Notes under the pieces: generated by a model
The model's input: only the letters and a program-made list of their open reading frames with translations
Told to the model about the DNA's origin: nothing
The model's database searches: none
Translations under genes and position numbers: made by a program
Shown: positions 47,061 to 60,529 of the stretch, in pieces
Position numbering within the stretch: the stretch's first letter is position 1
Layout: each line of letters begins with the position of its first letter
Source: Climacteris rufus
Lineage: Eukaryota; Chordata; Aves; Passeriformes; Climacteridae
Length of the DNA: 64,000 bases
Reading direction: 5' to 3'
Assembly (NCBI GenBank): GCA_013398175.1
Contig: VZRZ01004224.1
Location: 201,458 to 265,457 of the forward strand

Positions 47061-48889
47061 ACACCTTACCAGCCCGTACAGTGCTTTATTATTTTCTTTT
47101 AACAGAAAAGCCTGAGAGATGGTGACGGCAGGACCAACTTTCTCTGTAACCTGAACCAGTGAAAAGTAAAAATCCATCTCACCACATCAGTTTTGTTTTC
47201 ACTGCTGGCTCAACCTCTCCTCTCCCTCTGGCAGAGCCCTGCACAGTCATTCAGTGCCTGGCTTGGGGGTGGTGTGGTTGTTAGCTCAGTGGTGTATGAC
47301 CCATTTATTTTCATAATACTTAGATCCACGCATTTCTGCAGCGTTCAGCGCACAGGTCCTGCAACCTAAATCCCGGGCAAAAAAGCTCACACCTGATTTC
47401 AGCCCATCAGTGCACGTGGAGAGCAGCAGGCTCTGCCCTTGGCTTGTCGGGAGCTGCAGGAAGGTGATGTACCTTTGGGTCTAGCAGGCAACTGATGAGC
47501 AAGGGCAGGTAAAGGTACATTTCTCTGGAGCCAGCACTTTGTCTTTGATCATTTAGTTCAATATTGATTGCCAGCTGATAGGACATGTTTCCTGATACAT
47601 AAAGAGTTGAGATGTAAAAGTGTTGTATTGGATCATTTTCTCGCTATAATAACTTGCAATTTCAGTGACAGCAAAGTGATTAATGGCATCACTTTTCCTC
47701 CTGTTGGGTCAGGTCTTAAGATGGACCTTTTTTCCTTCATTTCTTTTTTACTCAGATAGTTGAATCAGTTTCTGCAGGTTTTCAAATGATAATTGGGTTC
47801 ATGCTTGTGTTACTTTCTGTAAGTGGAAAGAATCAGGTGTAGGACACACAAGAGAGTAAACTGGCATCATAGTAGACCTGAGAGTTTTAGGTATAAAATT
47901 AAAGAGTAATTTGCAAAGTGACTTGAAGTAAAGTGGATTTAAACACAATGAAATCATCCTTGACAGCAATTTGTTTGAAGTTTTCCTACTGTTATGAGTG
48001 TAAAGGGATTTTTTTTCTAATTGCCAGTTTCTGGGTAGAGTATTCAGCACAATTTCTCACAGGTAAGTAAAGCATTAACTCCTTGTATCTCAGTAGTTTG
48101 GGCAGTGGGGGAAGAAAATGAGAGGTATGGGTAGGCACCTTCTCTACTTCATCATTTGAAAATCAGTCAGTGGACAGCTAACTCAGAGAAGGGTTTTACC
48201 AGGGATGCTGGTACTGAGATAAATGTATGAAAATCCAACAGGATCCTGGACAGTAGATACACACAGCATGCAAATAGCTGTCTTCAATGTTTAACAGGCT
48301 ATAATGGCACTTTAGATACAAACTGGAAAAAAAGTAACAGCAAGTTGCTAGTTTGCATCCCTTGTTCAGATGAGCCATGAGTTTTGGGGTTTTTGCATTT
48401 ATATACTTTTGCTGTAGGTGTTGGAAGTGTGGGTGGCCGCGAAAAAAGCAGTGGTTACAATAAGATTTTCCATTTATTGCCCTTTGTGTACAACTAAAAA
48501 TAAGATTGAAATGCTTCAGCATTTGTAGAGCAAGCATAATACTTCTCTTAGCTCTGATGACTGGCTTGCTTGCAGCTTCGGCTCAATCTGGTGGGTGAGT
48601 CCTAGGTTTTAATGCTTCTAAATGGGTCTGTGTTGGAAGGAGAGTTAGAGCTTACTTGTGGTGTGGTCTGGCTGTGTTAATTCATCAGCTTCTTACTGGA
48701 AAAAAAAAAAGAAATGTAGTTAGGCTTAATACACAAGTAAAAGGTGGTGATGAAAGAATTTTGGAAGGAGAATTGTTCTGCTGTCTGGAAAAAGCAGCTT
48801 TGGAGAGGACTGAAAGATCTTTAAAGTCAAAACTTTCAAAACTCTGCTGGTGTACCTTGAATTGTTGATCCAGAACTTCATCTTCTGGC
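47061..48889. other. Single-copy non-coding DNA with a possible microexon
   Basis: A 10-bp inverted repeat (ATGTACCTTT / AAAGGTACAT) lies at 47467-47520. At 48028-48062 a 35-bp segment is bracketed by a strong acceptor (T-rich tract, CTAATTGCCAG) and a perfect donor (CAG/GTAAGT); see findings. No gene was recognised. Confidence 0.4.
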
Positions 48890-48940
48890 AAAGAAAAAAG
48901 GAAGGAAGAAAAAGAAAAAAAAAAAAGAAAAAAAAGGAAA
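48890..48940. repeat. 51-base uninterrupted purine run
   Basis: Every base from 48890 to 48940 on + is A or G, mostly A with GGAAGGAAG near the start. Homopurine tracts of this length can form triplex (H-) DNA and are often length-variable. Confidence 0.9.
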
Positions 48941-51900
48941 TCTATACAAATCTGCTGAGCTTAAGAAACAAATTCTCGGGCTTAACTTTTGGCACGTAAA
49001 ATTCTTTTGGTTTGCTTTTTAGGGTGACTATTGAAATATGCTCTCTGACACTTTTCCAGGTAGTTGCACTGGTTAGAAATCCACTAAACCAGCTGCAGTA
49101 TCTTGAGCTATTAAATGTGTTCTGACCACATTAATTGATATGTCAGCTTGTAGCCAAGAAAAATATTAAAGAGAGATGTCAGTATATGCAGGGAAATTCA
49201 TAGCTTCATGGTGTCAGCTTTGGTGCTGTCCCAGCTTCACTCATTAAGTAGCCGTGGCATTTCCAGAGAATGAGTGTGACTGTGCATGTCAGGCTTCTCA
49301 GTCTGGTGTCATTCTTGTGATGGATGAGTAGAGACAGCATCTATCCAAGAGCTGCAGGACCAAAGGTAGAGGCTGAAAACTTGCTTTCTGCTACATGGCA
49401 GTTTGAGCATCACCGCTTTCTTGTCTCTTCATGACCTTCCCATCTTTGCCAGGCTTGGCAGGGTAGCAGAGGTGTTGGGCTTTGAAATCAGGCTGCGTAA
49501 GACAGTAGGTTCTCACTCTGACTAACACCCCGTGGTGCGGAGGATGTGGGGTGCTGGGGGCACTTAGAGGCACACACACTTGTTCCACGGACTAGTCACA
49601 CTGCCAATGGTGAGTCTTTCATTAGGCAATAGGAAATCCCTTTATATTAGCTTGATGTAGTCCTCCCTCACTTGCTGGGAGAGCTTGGTGCCTGTCATTG
49701 CTGCCTTACTTTTTGCTGAAACGTGCCATTCTGGTTTTACATCTGTGCCTGCCCGTTGGACCGGCTCTTGCCTTGATATGAAGTAGAAATGGCAAGAGAG
49801 CTAAAAAAATAATCAAGACTTCAAATAGTTCAGGTGGGAACAGGCAAAACTTCAGCAATTATTAGTTTCCCCCACAGTGGTTACTTCAGGGAATTAAATT
49901 ACCTTTGTTATAATCACCTGCATGTCTCAGTCCTGTTGGTGACCAGATGCCAACAAGGGGCGTAATCATTTGTTGTAATATTTTTCTGTGGCTTCTTCCC
50001 TTTTTCAGTACAGTGCTGGAGGTGGTTGTTTTTTTCACCACCCGCCCTTCTTTTTCTACCTCTGTGCCTTCTGCAGGTGAGTTCAAACCTGATGGCTTTG
50101 AAGATAATGAGAGGAGAGAGTGCAACATGTGCGTCATGTAGCAGCGGCACTCCTGTGCTGATCGCTGCTGCTGCGCTTTCCAGCAGGATGAGACAAGCTG
50201 GTCTCTTCCAGGGGTATTGCCACACAGGCTATTTATAGAGATGGCACATAGAGCGCATTGTGCAACTATCAGTACCCACTGCTGTGCTCTTCATTTTTTC
50301 CCTTGTATGGTGACGAGGTTTTTAAGGTGTTTGCCTTTCTCTTGAAAAGGTAGAAGGATCTTGTTTGGCTTTTTTCAACTACTTGTAGTGCTGCTCTGGG
50401 GAATCTGTGAAGTTGTGTTTTCTGTGCACAGTTTGAAGGGAGCAGTCCTGCATGTGGCCACTAAATTAGGATTAGTGTAAGTGACACAAACAATGTGGCT
50501 GAGATTTCCAGCTGAAGAGCTCTAACAGCCTGTTGGGTTGCATAGCAGAACTGCTACCTTGGGAAACCCCCAGCTTGTTTTGTTTTGTTTTATTAACTTT
50601 ACCACAGCAAACAAGCTGTACTCAGGCAGTTTTACAGTTGTCATAAACTCTTTCTCTGGCTCTTAGTTTCTGGAGTCCTTTGAACAGCCACCTCATGCTG
50701 TATAGGAGGTCCTGTGAGATGGTGACAGTGGCAGATGCTTTGGGATGTGCTGCAGCCTCACAGTGGGAGCAGAGCTGGACATAGCAATTGACTGCTGGCT
50801 TATGCCTGTTGCTGCTGGGGGAGCAGGGCTGGCCAGTCACAGGCTCCTTATTGCATTGCTCGAATAATTTCAAAAACATTAGCAATGGAGATTTAGTGTA
50901 ATGGTGTATTTTAAGTGCATCTCTGCTCTGCCAGCTTCACTTTTAATGCACTCAGTTAAGGAATGCTGTGGAGGTTGCTGCTAATGGATGAATCTCCCAG
51001 AAAATTGGAATTTTGAAATAAGATTGACACTTTGGAGTGAGAAATATAAATCTAATGAGAGTATTTCAGCAGAGGTTTGTAATTAGGAATGAATGGAGGG
51101 AATTTGTACGCGCAGTCTGCAGAAGGGCACAATGGAAGGTGAAATTGCACCCTCTGTGCTGAATGAGGGATGAAAGCCAATGTATCAGTGTCATGGCATG
51201 ACAGTGTAGAGTATAAATGATACTGTCACTGAGTGCTGCAGAAGGTATCAAGGGAATTCCACTCCACTAAATTACATTACTTAGACAGACCTGAAGGCAT
51301 TGTGTCTGAATGATTGGAGGGAAAAAAGGTTGTCAGCACAAAGCAGAAGATATTATAGAACAACTGGCTGCAGGCTTGGAAAGCTGTGTTTTTCTGATGT
51401 TTACCATGCAAAGCTTTTCAGATGCTATTTAAATTTTTTTTTTTTTTGGTTGAATTACAAATGTATTGATGAAGCAATAGTATTTTTTGAGATGGTGTTT
51501 GGAGTGGATACCAGCCTGCAGCAAAAGGTTTGAGTATGCACAGCTCCCATTTTTTCATTAGGAATTGGGACTTCTTCAGACTTGAAAAAAAATCTGGTCA
51601 CGTGTTCCCAGCTCAAGCAGCATTTTTTATGCATTGCTTCATTTGACTGAGGACTTGGTTTTTGGGCTGGATTTTGCTTGCGGGGTAGTTCTAGCATAGG
51701 TTTGTGGGGAGAGGTAGGTTGTTACTGTTCTCACTGGCAGTGAGGGGCTGGACTGTGGTGAGCAGCAGCAGATCACAGGACACAGCCTTTAAGGTCTCAT
51801 TTAGAGGCATGGTGACATCCATGATGTGGGCAGGTAGGAGCATGATGTCATGATGACAATGCAGCAAAAATCCAGAGACTTCATCCCTTTCAGCATGTAT

Positions 51901-54900
51901 TCACTGATGCACCACAGTGTGTTCCTCACACTGTTCTGCTTTTTGCCCACCAAACCTCACTGCTAATGCCAGTCCCAGCCACAGTGATGGTGTAGAGTGC
52001 AATAGTTATTTCTCACAATTTTATTCTCTTAGCAACATATTATATCCACCCGCACAGGGACAGTACCTTAAACATGGGGTTTACCTGCTCCTCTGTCTCT
52101 GACCTCACATGCAGACAACACCTACAAGCTCCTGTAATTTCCTAGTTTGCTCATGGGTGAGACAGCCCAGCTCCCACAGTTCTCCCAAACTGCTCCTTGA
52201 TGATAAAACAGCTGCTCCCCGAAGATGCTGCATTTCATCCTGTGGTACGTAATAAGCTCTGCCTGTCTTGGGGCTTCTTGTAAATCTTCAGCAGACTTTG
52301 TCCTCCTTAAAAACATATTTTCCCACTTGCCTACTCACTGAAAGTACATGCTATAAGTAGTGATAAAGGAACGGGCTTCATTTGTCCTCTACAAAACTTG
52401 ATTTTCAGCAAAGCCTATACAAGGCAGGAGGATGGACATGCAACACAGTTTAGCAGTCCATCACACAGGCTTCGTCACATGGAAATGGTGATTCCATTTG
52501 TACAAACAAGGAAATTTGTATTAACAAGGAAATAAAGCCAAACTGAAGGGTGGTGACTCTAGGAAGTTTGCAGTTCAAATGCTCCCATGGAAAGGATTCT
52601 GCCCTTACAGCCTGTAGCTGGAAACCAAAGCATTAAACCCACAGAGAGTGTGAAAAAGCAGTCAGGCATCTGTGGAAGAGAAGATAGCCTGTATGAGATG
52701 GGATTTGATAGTAGAGAAATTTAATAGTCTGTCCTCATCATAGCCAAAGGTGAGTGGGAGGAAGCAAAGTGCAATTTCTGTCTATACCTCCCGCATTAGA
52801 ACTGGGTTGGAGTGGTCCAGGGTGTAGGACTGTGTCTGGATAAAAAGGAGAATTCAGACATTAGAGATGTAAAGTTTGTCCTTAGACCATGATTGTCATA
52901 GGAAATTACTATGCGTGCTTCAGCACCTGTTTGTAGTAGTATTAAAAATCTGCTGTCACTCATTTTTCCTGTGGTATTTTGTATCTAAAGTTGGCATTTT
53001 GACACATCTGGTTTTCTGCATGTTGGGAAAGCAAATGCTTTTTTCTTATGTTTAGTGTTATTCCTATGGTCATGATCAAGCCATGTTTTCAAAATGTGGT
53101 TCTTTGCAGTCATCCATAAATCCTCAGAAGGTCCATCAGTTCTCGCTGCCCTAGCTACTTGTGTGATGCTGTTTTCCCATGCTTGGTCCTGCAGCATGAA
53201 CAGCCAACACCTGTGGAGTCACCAGGGCCACTCATGGGAATGATAGGTGCAAAACTGGACTTTAAGTGCTGCAAAGTACTGTGATTGCTAGGGTAGGATA
53301 GAGCAGGAGAAGGAATGACCAAACTAAGCCTTAGGGAAGACTGGGAGACTAACCAGTATTGCTTTAACTGAGAGAGATATTGAGCCTGCTCAGTCAGATT
53401 GGTATCCCCTGGCAAATGTATTTTGTTGTGCAAATGGCTCCCTGCTGTCGCAGAAGACTACCACTATCTCTCCCTATTTTGTGCATTGTATTTCTAAATA
53501 ATCAATCTTGGTGCAGGAAAGCTCTGGTTTAGTAAGTGTAGCTTGCTAATGAGTCAGTGGTTTAATCTTAATTCTCACTGCTAGTGCTTTTGATAACACA
53601 GGGCTATAAAGTTTGACATCATAGAAACGTCTCTGTAAATTCTGATTTGCTTGCCAAAAAAATGGCCTATTACTGTTAATTCCCCTCTTATCATTAGTGT
53701 TATTAAACTGACGATTGATGTGTAAAAACTGCCATTTGCATGAAGTTCACAAAACTGCAGTAAAAGACACGTTTATTCTGACTTGGTAAGGAGAGAGGGG
53801 GAAAAAGCAGCTAAATAATGCTATTTCTAACAGCAGAGATGTTCATATAAAGATGTTCTGAACAATAAGATCGTTTATCCATGTATGACATAAATACATT
53901 GGAATTTAAGTAATGAGAGATCTTGTGAAATGCAGCAAAACGCACACCACTGGCATTGTGAAGTTCCCGTTCTCTAAAGCCCTGTTCTCAAGGAAAAGCA
54001 GCTTTACTTTCCCTTTGAAAATCCATTATCATAAGCCTTTTTTAAAAAAAAACCGTTTGTCTTAGTGCAATATTAAAGCAATTTTATACCCTAAGAGCAG
54101 CTCTTTCGTAAGGTAAAATGCAGTCCCATGTGTGTATGTAATTGCAGTTTATAATACTTCTCACAGCCCTAATTTCCCCAAAATTAAGAAAACCACTAAC
54201 CGTTTTAGGCTTTCCTTTTCCTAATTGTTTTTTGTTCTCCCTGTCTTTCTTCCACAAAATAGTCTTTTTTTAAAATCCCTTCTCAGGAGGAAAAAAAAAA
54301 AAAAAAGGCACAGATCGCTCTCTGGATTCATTGCAAAACACTGCTTGAAGGAAGCATTTTAAGAGTTTAGGTTAAAAAGTTTCTGCTTCTTTCAAACTAC
54401 ATGGCTGACATTGCTATTTTGGGAGACCGTGCCATCTGCTTGTTAACCAAAAAGCAGGGAAGATATTCCTAGTTCTGGTATAGATTTTTAAGTTGGTTCC
54501 ACGTAAAATTCCCAACTGATCTCCGCTTGTGTTTGCCCCCTCTACAAGCTAAGGAGAACAAAGCCGCTCATCTCTTCCACCTTCACAGCTCCCAAGGGAA
54601 AGATGCTCATTCAAGATGCGTAAGACATGTTCACAACAGGCACAGTCCATCATGACGTATGAGATCCGTAATTCTTTCCTTCAGGTGTTCATGTCAGACA
54701 AGCTATGAAGAGGATTAAAAGAGCAATAGAGTGCCCAGCCCCTGGTGTGCCACAGGTGACTGCTACCTGTGGGTGAAGAAGAGGGTGTCTGGGGGAGGCT
54801 CGGTTGGGTTCTGTTGCAGGAGTGGAGTTTTTATTTGTGTTTGATTAAGTAAGGGGGAGGACACGTTCTCTGGGGTTTTGCTTGCTTTTTGAGGAAAAAA

Positions 54901-57900
54901 AACAGGAGGACAAGGTTTCCTGGCCCACAGACCAGCCATCTAGCAAGTAGTGCAGGTGAAAAAGGTGCAGGAGCTAGCAAGGACAGTAAGACTGTCCTTC
55001 CCTAGATGGTGAGGAATGGCAGGACTTGTAGAGAGTGCAGATGCATTAAAGAAAGAGATTGACATGAGTAGGAGCAAGGTGGAGTCTATGTCTGGTAAGT
55101 CTGTGGAAATAGCACAGGAGAACATGGAAATGTGAGAAGATGTTACTGTGGTCCTCCATAGGTGATGAAGACATTTGTCTAAGACAAGGGAGATTTAAGT
55201 CTATATTATATTGCTGGAGTATTTGCAAATACATATGTATCATTGTTACAATATCTTCCTGACTGGCAAGATGTTTCATCCAATCTCTGTTGACAGAAAA
55301 GATTGCCTACTGATAATTGCTTTGCTTAAGTGTCTGATAATATGCCAGAAATGAGAGCATTCTCTGTTAGGTCATCTTTAATTATGCATGTACCACCTGT
55401 CAGCTTTAAATCTGGAGAAGATTAATTTTCTCATTGGATTTAGAGTAGGGAAGGGAGCCTTCAACAAGAGGACTAGGCTGTTGCAAACAGTGTCTATGGG
55501 GGAGTTTCACAAGCAGTCTCCTCATCATCCCTAGTCATGGATACTGCTGTTGGCACATGCGGAAATATTTGAAATATTGCCTAAGCTTGCTGCCGTAGCG
55601 ATGGGTTTCACAGGATGAGGATTTCAGACCATCTGTTGCCTTTTCTAGTTTTCATCTTTCCCCATTTCAAAGGGAGAGGGAGTGCTGAGGTGGGGGAGGA
55701 CACGCAGCAAGTCGTGGCTCCTTTGGCAGTGCTGGGAGGAAATCCCCCCCAAAAGCCATGTGAGGGGGTCATTCACCTACCACTGATGGAAGCACACAGT
55801 AAAACTGGTCAGGCCAATGAAAACATGCCAAGCAAATAGGAAATTAAGGGCTCAAAAGACTGAAAAAATGATGAGGATGGGTGCTTTGCAGAAAACCTCA
55901 ACAGGGAGAGATGGTAAAGGTCTCTGAGGATATTAAATTAATGGGGTTGCTATTACCAAGCCTACTTACCATATTAAAAATTACATTGGAGAGGAAATTC
56001 ATCTTTCTACAGAGTGGGGAGGCAGTAATTGTTTGGGAATAGTTGAAGGGATTTTCAGTTCATGGGAGAATACTATCTGTTTATTTGGTACAGTAATAGA
56101 TTTTAGGAATCGCCTTGGTTTTCTGGTCTCCTTTACTCCAGGGCCAGTGTGGTTCGTTGTCCTCTGAAATGCACCATTTGTACCAGAAAACAGAAATGGT
56201 CTTAGTTAAGCTTCTCACCTAGTTTTGGCAGAAGAGGACATCACTTACACTGTCAAATGTTGCTCCTGCTGCTTCTTGCCTATGTATCTGAGTGGCCTGC
56301 ACTTCCCCCTCCTGGGATTTTGGTTTTCCAGGTTCTGTCATCACTGCCTCAGCCTCCTGGAAAGAATTCCTCAGTTTCACTGGTTAGCTGACACTGATCA
56401 TTTTTCCTGGTAATACCTTCAGCCAGAGCTATTTCTGAAAATCTGGGATTTGGAACAGTAGGTCAATTTGTAAAACAACAAGAACGAGCGAAGAGGGACA
56501 GATGGCTGTGGATACGAGAGCATGTTTCTCTTCATCTCCCATTTGGCTTTTGCTGTTGCTTCGTTGTTGCGCGAGCATTTGAGGCTGTCATTTTGCATTG
56601 GTTAAGTGGTTGTTGCTCCTTTGCTGGAAAGACTGGCCTGTGGCACTTGTCATGTCCCCCACTCTGCTCCAGTGGGGCTCGAGGGCAGGTTCCCTCTGCA
56701 GAAGCTTGCAGTGCCTTTGCACCCAAGGGCATGAAAAGGGTTTGCAAGACAACTGGATTTTCTGCTTGGAAATCTGGCAGTGCTTTTCCTGACCTTTTCT
56801 CTCAGCAACTGCACTGAGTGAGGCTTGCCTGATGATTCTTTTGCCCAGGATAAGGTTGCTGGACTCACCTTTCTTTGTTATTCCTGTGTAAATGATGACA
56901 GCTTCTCCATCCTCTGTTGTGCTGCAGGGTTTTGCTCAATTCTTGGACAGATTCTGATAGATTCAGACTTGCTCGCTTCTCTCTCTCGGAATAGTGGTGC
57001 CGGTAGCATCACCTCGTTGTAGCTGAACTTTACGGAGTTGAAATGGAAAAGTGTGGGGGTGTGACACAACCCTTTTTTCCTTGCTCATGATTCATTCAGC
57101 CCTTCTTTCCACCCTCCTATTTCATGCTAGAGGGCTCTCCAGTCTTGCAGTGGTCACTGAAAGGCATCTCTTTTGTACAGGCTCCTTCATTAAGTACAAG
57201 GGTGTGTGCATCTCATTGTCCCTGTGCTACTGCTGAGCTGTGCAGCACACTGTGGGAGATGTCCTGCTCAACAGTTTGAGGAACAGCCATCCTTAACTGA
57301 ATGTACAACTTCGCTTTTGTCTCTGAAAAAAATGGCTGCTAGAAGAGATTTAAGATTACCTGTAAGAATTTAAATACTTCAAATGTCTGAGCTCTTCTGG
57401 CTTGTGAGATGTGGTTTACACAGTCCTCAGACCATAGCTGGTCCTGGGGGCTCTTTCTTATCCTATATTTTACAAATGGTTTCTTAAATTACCTAGAGCA
57501 ATTTGTCTGGAAAACCTTCCTGTTCTTGAACCTGGGCTGTCATCCCCCTTGTCCTATGTACCTGTTCCTTTTGCCTCCTGGACTCTTCCCTGGAGCTTGT
57601 CCGCTATCATAGTCACAGGAGAGGCTTCAGCTACCCTCTCCATTTCTCACAAGGACTCTCATTTAATAGTTCTCTTGTAACCTTTGGTGCGTTGCTGGTT
57701 TTAGGCTTCACATTTTTTCTCTCCCATTTCACTGTTTTAGAAACACCACAATAAAACTCTCCACATGTCAAATTTAGTATCTGTTATAGTAGAGACTTCC
57801 TACAGGATTCATGCTTTTCCTTCCATACCAGTGCAACAGTGCTTGATAGTGAAGCTGGTGAAATTCAGAGTGATGTGTTTACATTGAGCTATCTGACTGT

Positions 57901-59066
57901 ATACACTGCAAATTTTAAGAGGAAGGGGAACCCTTCTTGGGATAATTAGTTTTGCCATGTTTATAGACATGATCTCTTGCTGAGGCATGTTTTTCCTGAC
58001 TCTGAGGCGGCTGCTGACAGCTGGTATTACAAGAGTTCATTGGGAGTCTCATGGTCCATGTGTCCTTATGTATACACAGTACAGACAAGATGAAGCCAGG
58101 GAGAGATAATGAAGGCAGTGATGCTAAACCCTGTAGTAGTGCCTGGTAGTGAAGCATTTGAACAGCCAATGTGAGCCAAATTCCAGCTTCTGTCTAGGCT
58201 GTAATGATCAGGAAAATCACCTTGTCCTTTAACAGATTTTACCAATCTGGATAAGCAGCCAAGAAGTCAGGGGAATCATCTCTCCTTACTGTCCAGGTAG
58301 TGGCAGCACAAGATCCTAAATCAGGGGGTTTGCTTGTGCCCCCATGGCCCACCAGTGCATGGGCATAGTGCCACATCTCCCCACAAACCCTTCTGAGGTG
58401 TGGGGGCAGAGCAGTGTGTGGGTCGTGTAAGTGTCACTCGGGTTTTGCGGTCTTTGCACCACAAGTCAGTTGGCAACACAGCACCGAAGATCGGCTGTAA
58501 ATACACACAACCTTCTTGAAAAGTTCAAGTGGGCAATCAGATCAAGGCAAGTGGCTGCTTTTACACTTTGGTTTCAGAGTGATTCTGGAGGGATTTCAAG
58601 GAAACCTCTTGGTAGCAGGAAGCTGCTGCTCTAGGCATTCAATGAACGAGCTGCCTCTCCTGTGCCTGCTGCCTCCTTCCCCAGGCTGCTTAATAAATAC
58701 ATGAGTGTGGCCATTATCAGCAAAGCTCCACTTCTTTCGCCTGTGCTAATGTGCTGGTATTCTATGTCACATCAAGTGAGGAGGGAAAGCAGTGATACGA
58801 AGCCATTCTTCCCTTTCCTTAAATAGGATTGATGACCACAGCTTAACAGCATTCCAAGAAAAGGACGTTTGATCGAAGGTGGCCAGAGCCTCCCCTGAGA
58901 TGCTGAATAAGGATGTTCATCCTGATAATAACTTGCCTTTTCCATTTTCAGAACAGACGATCCTATTGCACATCCTGCATTAGCTTGCTGCAGTTAAATG
59001 AGCACACACATATCTGAACGAACCTCTTTGATTTCCCTCCTCTGCCTCCCCCCACCACCCACACAG
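48941..59066. other. Single-copy non-coding DNA
   Basis: This 10-kb stretch shows no gene and no repeat I recognise. Simple tracts include a T run at about 51427-51446 and a run of 16 A at 54291-54306. The part at 53640-54060 is AT-rich with few low-complexity runs and could be a conserved element. Minus frames at 54940-55279 are short and unrecognised. Confidence 0.5.
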
Positions 59067-59212
59067 GCCCAAGGGAGCTCCATTGGCTCATCGTCAGCTC
59101 CATCTCGAGGTGGCTCCTCCAACAGCACCTGCTTGTTGCCCTTTGGTGCCCCTTCAGCCCTGGAGGAGGTCTGTTCTGCTGTGCAGGAGCATCGGCGAGC
59201 TTTTTGCACGCC
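59067..59212 (+). other. Possible 146-bp exon
   Basis: A long pyrimidine tract (59028-59062) ends in CACCCACACAG at 59066. The following 146 bp are open in several frames, and a donor-like GTGAGC starts at 59213. In one frame the product is Ser- and Gly-rich (GSSIGSSSAPSRGGSSNST). The minus strand is also open for 131 codons, so low stop density rather than selection could explain it. I do not recognise a protein. Confidence 0.15.
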
Positions 59213-60029
59213 GTGAGCTGGAATTCCCTCTGGGCCACTGCAATGAATATTGCAAAAAACTTTGCTGAGCAGGGGAGGGCATTGTGCTTTTATGTGCCAT
59301 GGCTTGCCAGTTTGAATCACATCTGTTGTGTTGCGGAGGGGAATATTGCTCTGGTTGCAGTGGGTTACTGGAGTACTAGCAAGTCTCATTTGTAAGGGGT
59401 CCTGGGCTTAAGTCTCATCTCATCTGTCACCGAGAGAAGGAATTTACTCTGACAACTTCTGCAAATGCTGGTTTTACTTTTGTTTACTTGTTCCCCAGCC
59501 ATGTCCTTTGTTTCTGAAATGCTGTTTACATACCGCAATTTTTTTTTGGTGCAAATCAATTAGCTTTAATTTCTTTCTCAACTACCTGATTTTTATCCCA
59601 TTGCTTCACCAGCATCCTGTTGTTAATTCGCATGATTCTGCGATGTGCTATCCCTCCCTGGTTAGCAAAATGTTAGAATAGCTGTTGGCAGCTTCTGGAA
59701 GAGTAATTAGCAAGTAGGAATTACTCAAAGGTGTGCATACTAGCCTAAGTAGGTATTTTCCAGCTGTCTGCAAATTCAAAAACTCATAGGGACTTTTTGG
59801 GCTCTGACACAAGATTAATTGCTTGCTACTACAAAAGAACATTTACAAAAATGTGTAGTATGCAATCCAGACTACTGTGTTTTGTTCCTTAAATTGGAAA
59901 TGGACATCTTCGTTGCAACGAGCCGGATTTTTACAGTGTTTGGTAGAGCTTTTCCTGAGGAGGTGAGCCTTTTTGTTACAGGGGGATGTCACGCTCGAAT
60001 TTGAAATGGTGAGAGCAGCCTGAGAAAGT
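59213..60029. other. Single-copy non-coding DNA
   Basis: Nothing recognisable was seen. Confidence 0.5.
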
Positions 60030-60190
60030 GCTGGGGCCTTTGTGCAGCTGCGTCCCCGCGCCGTGGGGCGTAGCTGCTCCTGTGCCGTGCCAGCGCCTTT
60101 GTGCGGCTGCCTGAGCCGGGAGCCCCAGCTCCCGAGCATCCCAGTGCAGCCCAGGACATCGGCGTTTCCTTTCTTTCCAACACACAGGAG
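60030..60190. promoter_or_regulatory. Small GC- and CpG-rich patch
   Basis: About 160 bp are GC-rich with many CpGs (for example CGTCCCCGCGCCGTGGGGCG at 60051-60070). GCCTTTGTGC followed by A/GGCTGC occurs twice, 59 bp apart (60036 and 60095), suggesting a diverged local duplication. It could be an orphan CpG islet. No transcript signal was recognised. Confidence 0.25.
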
Positions 60191-60529
60191 TTGCTCTCCA
60201 CGAGGCTTTCTTTAGACAGCCGCTTACACTGCTCTGCCTCTGTTTTGCATGAAGAAGCCCACATAAATCAAATACAGCCACACAGCTGTGCTAAAGGCCT
60301 CCTTTTTATCCACGGGCAGCTACTGTCAGCCTGCTTTTATTTCTCCTTGTTCCTATTCTGTTTCTCCTCCAAGACCAGCCTGGGGGCAGCTGGATTTTTG
60401 TTTGTTCCCTGCAGTAATAAGGTAGTTGACCCCTGATGATGCAATGGAGAGAGGGTACAGGTAGAGAGGAAGTGCATGGTTGATGTATTTGGACTACTTT
60501 ACAGTTTTATTTTAAGCTCAGGGTCTTCT

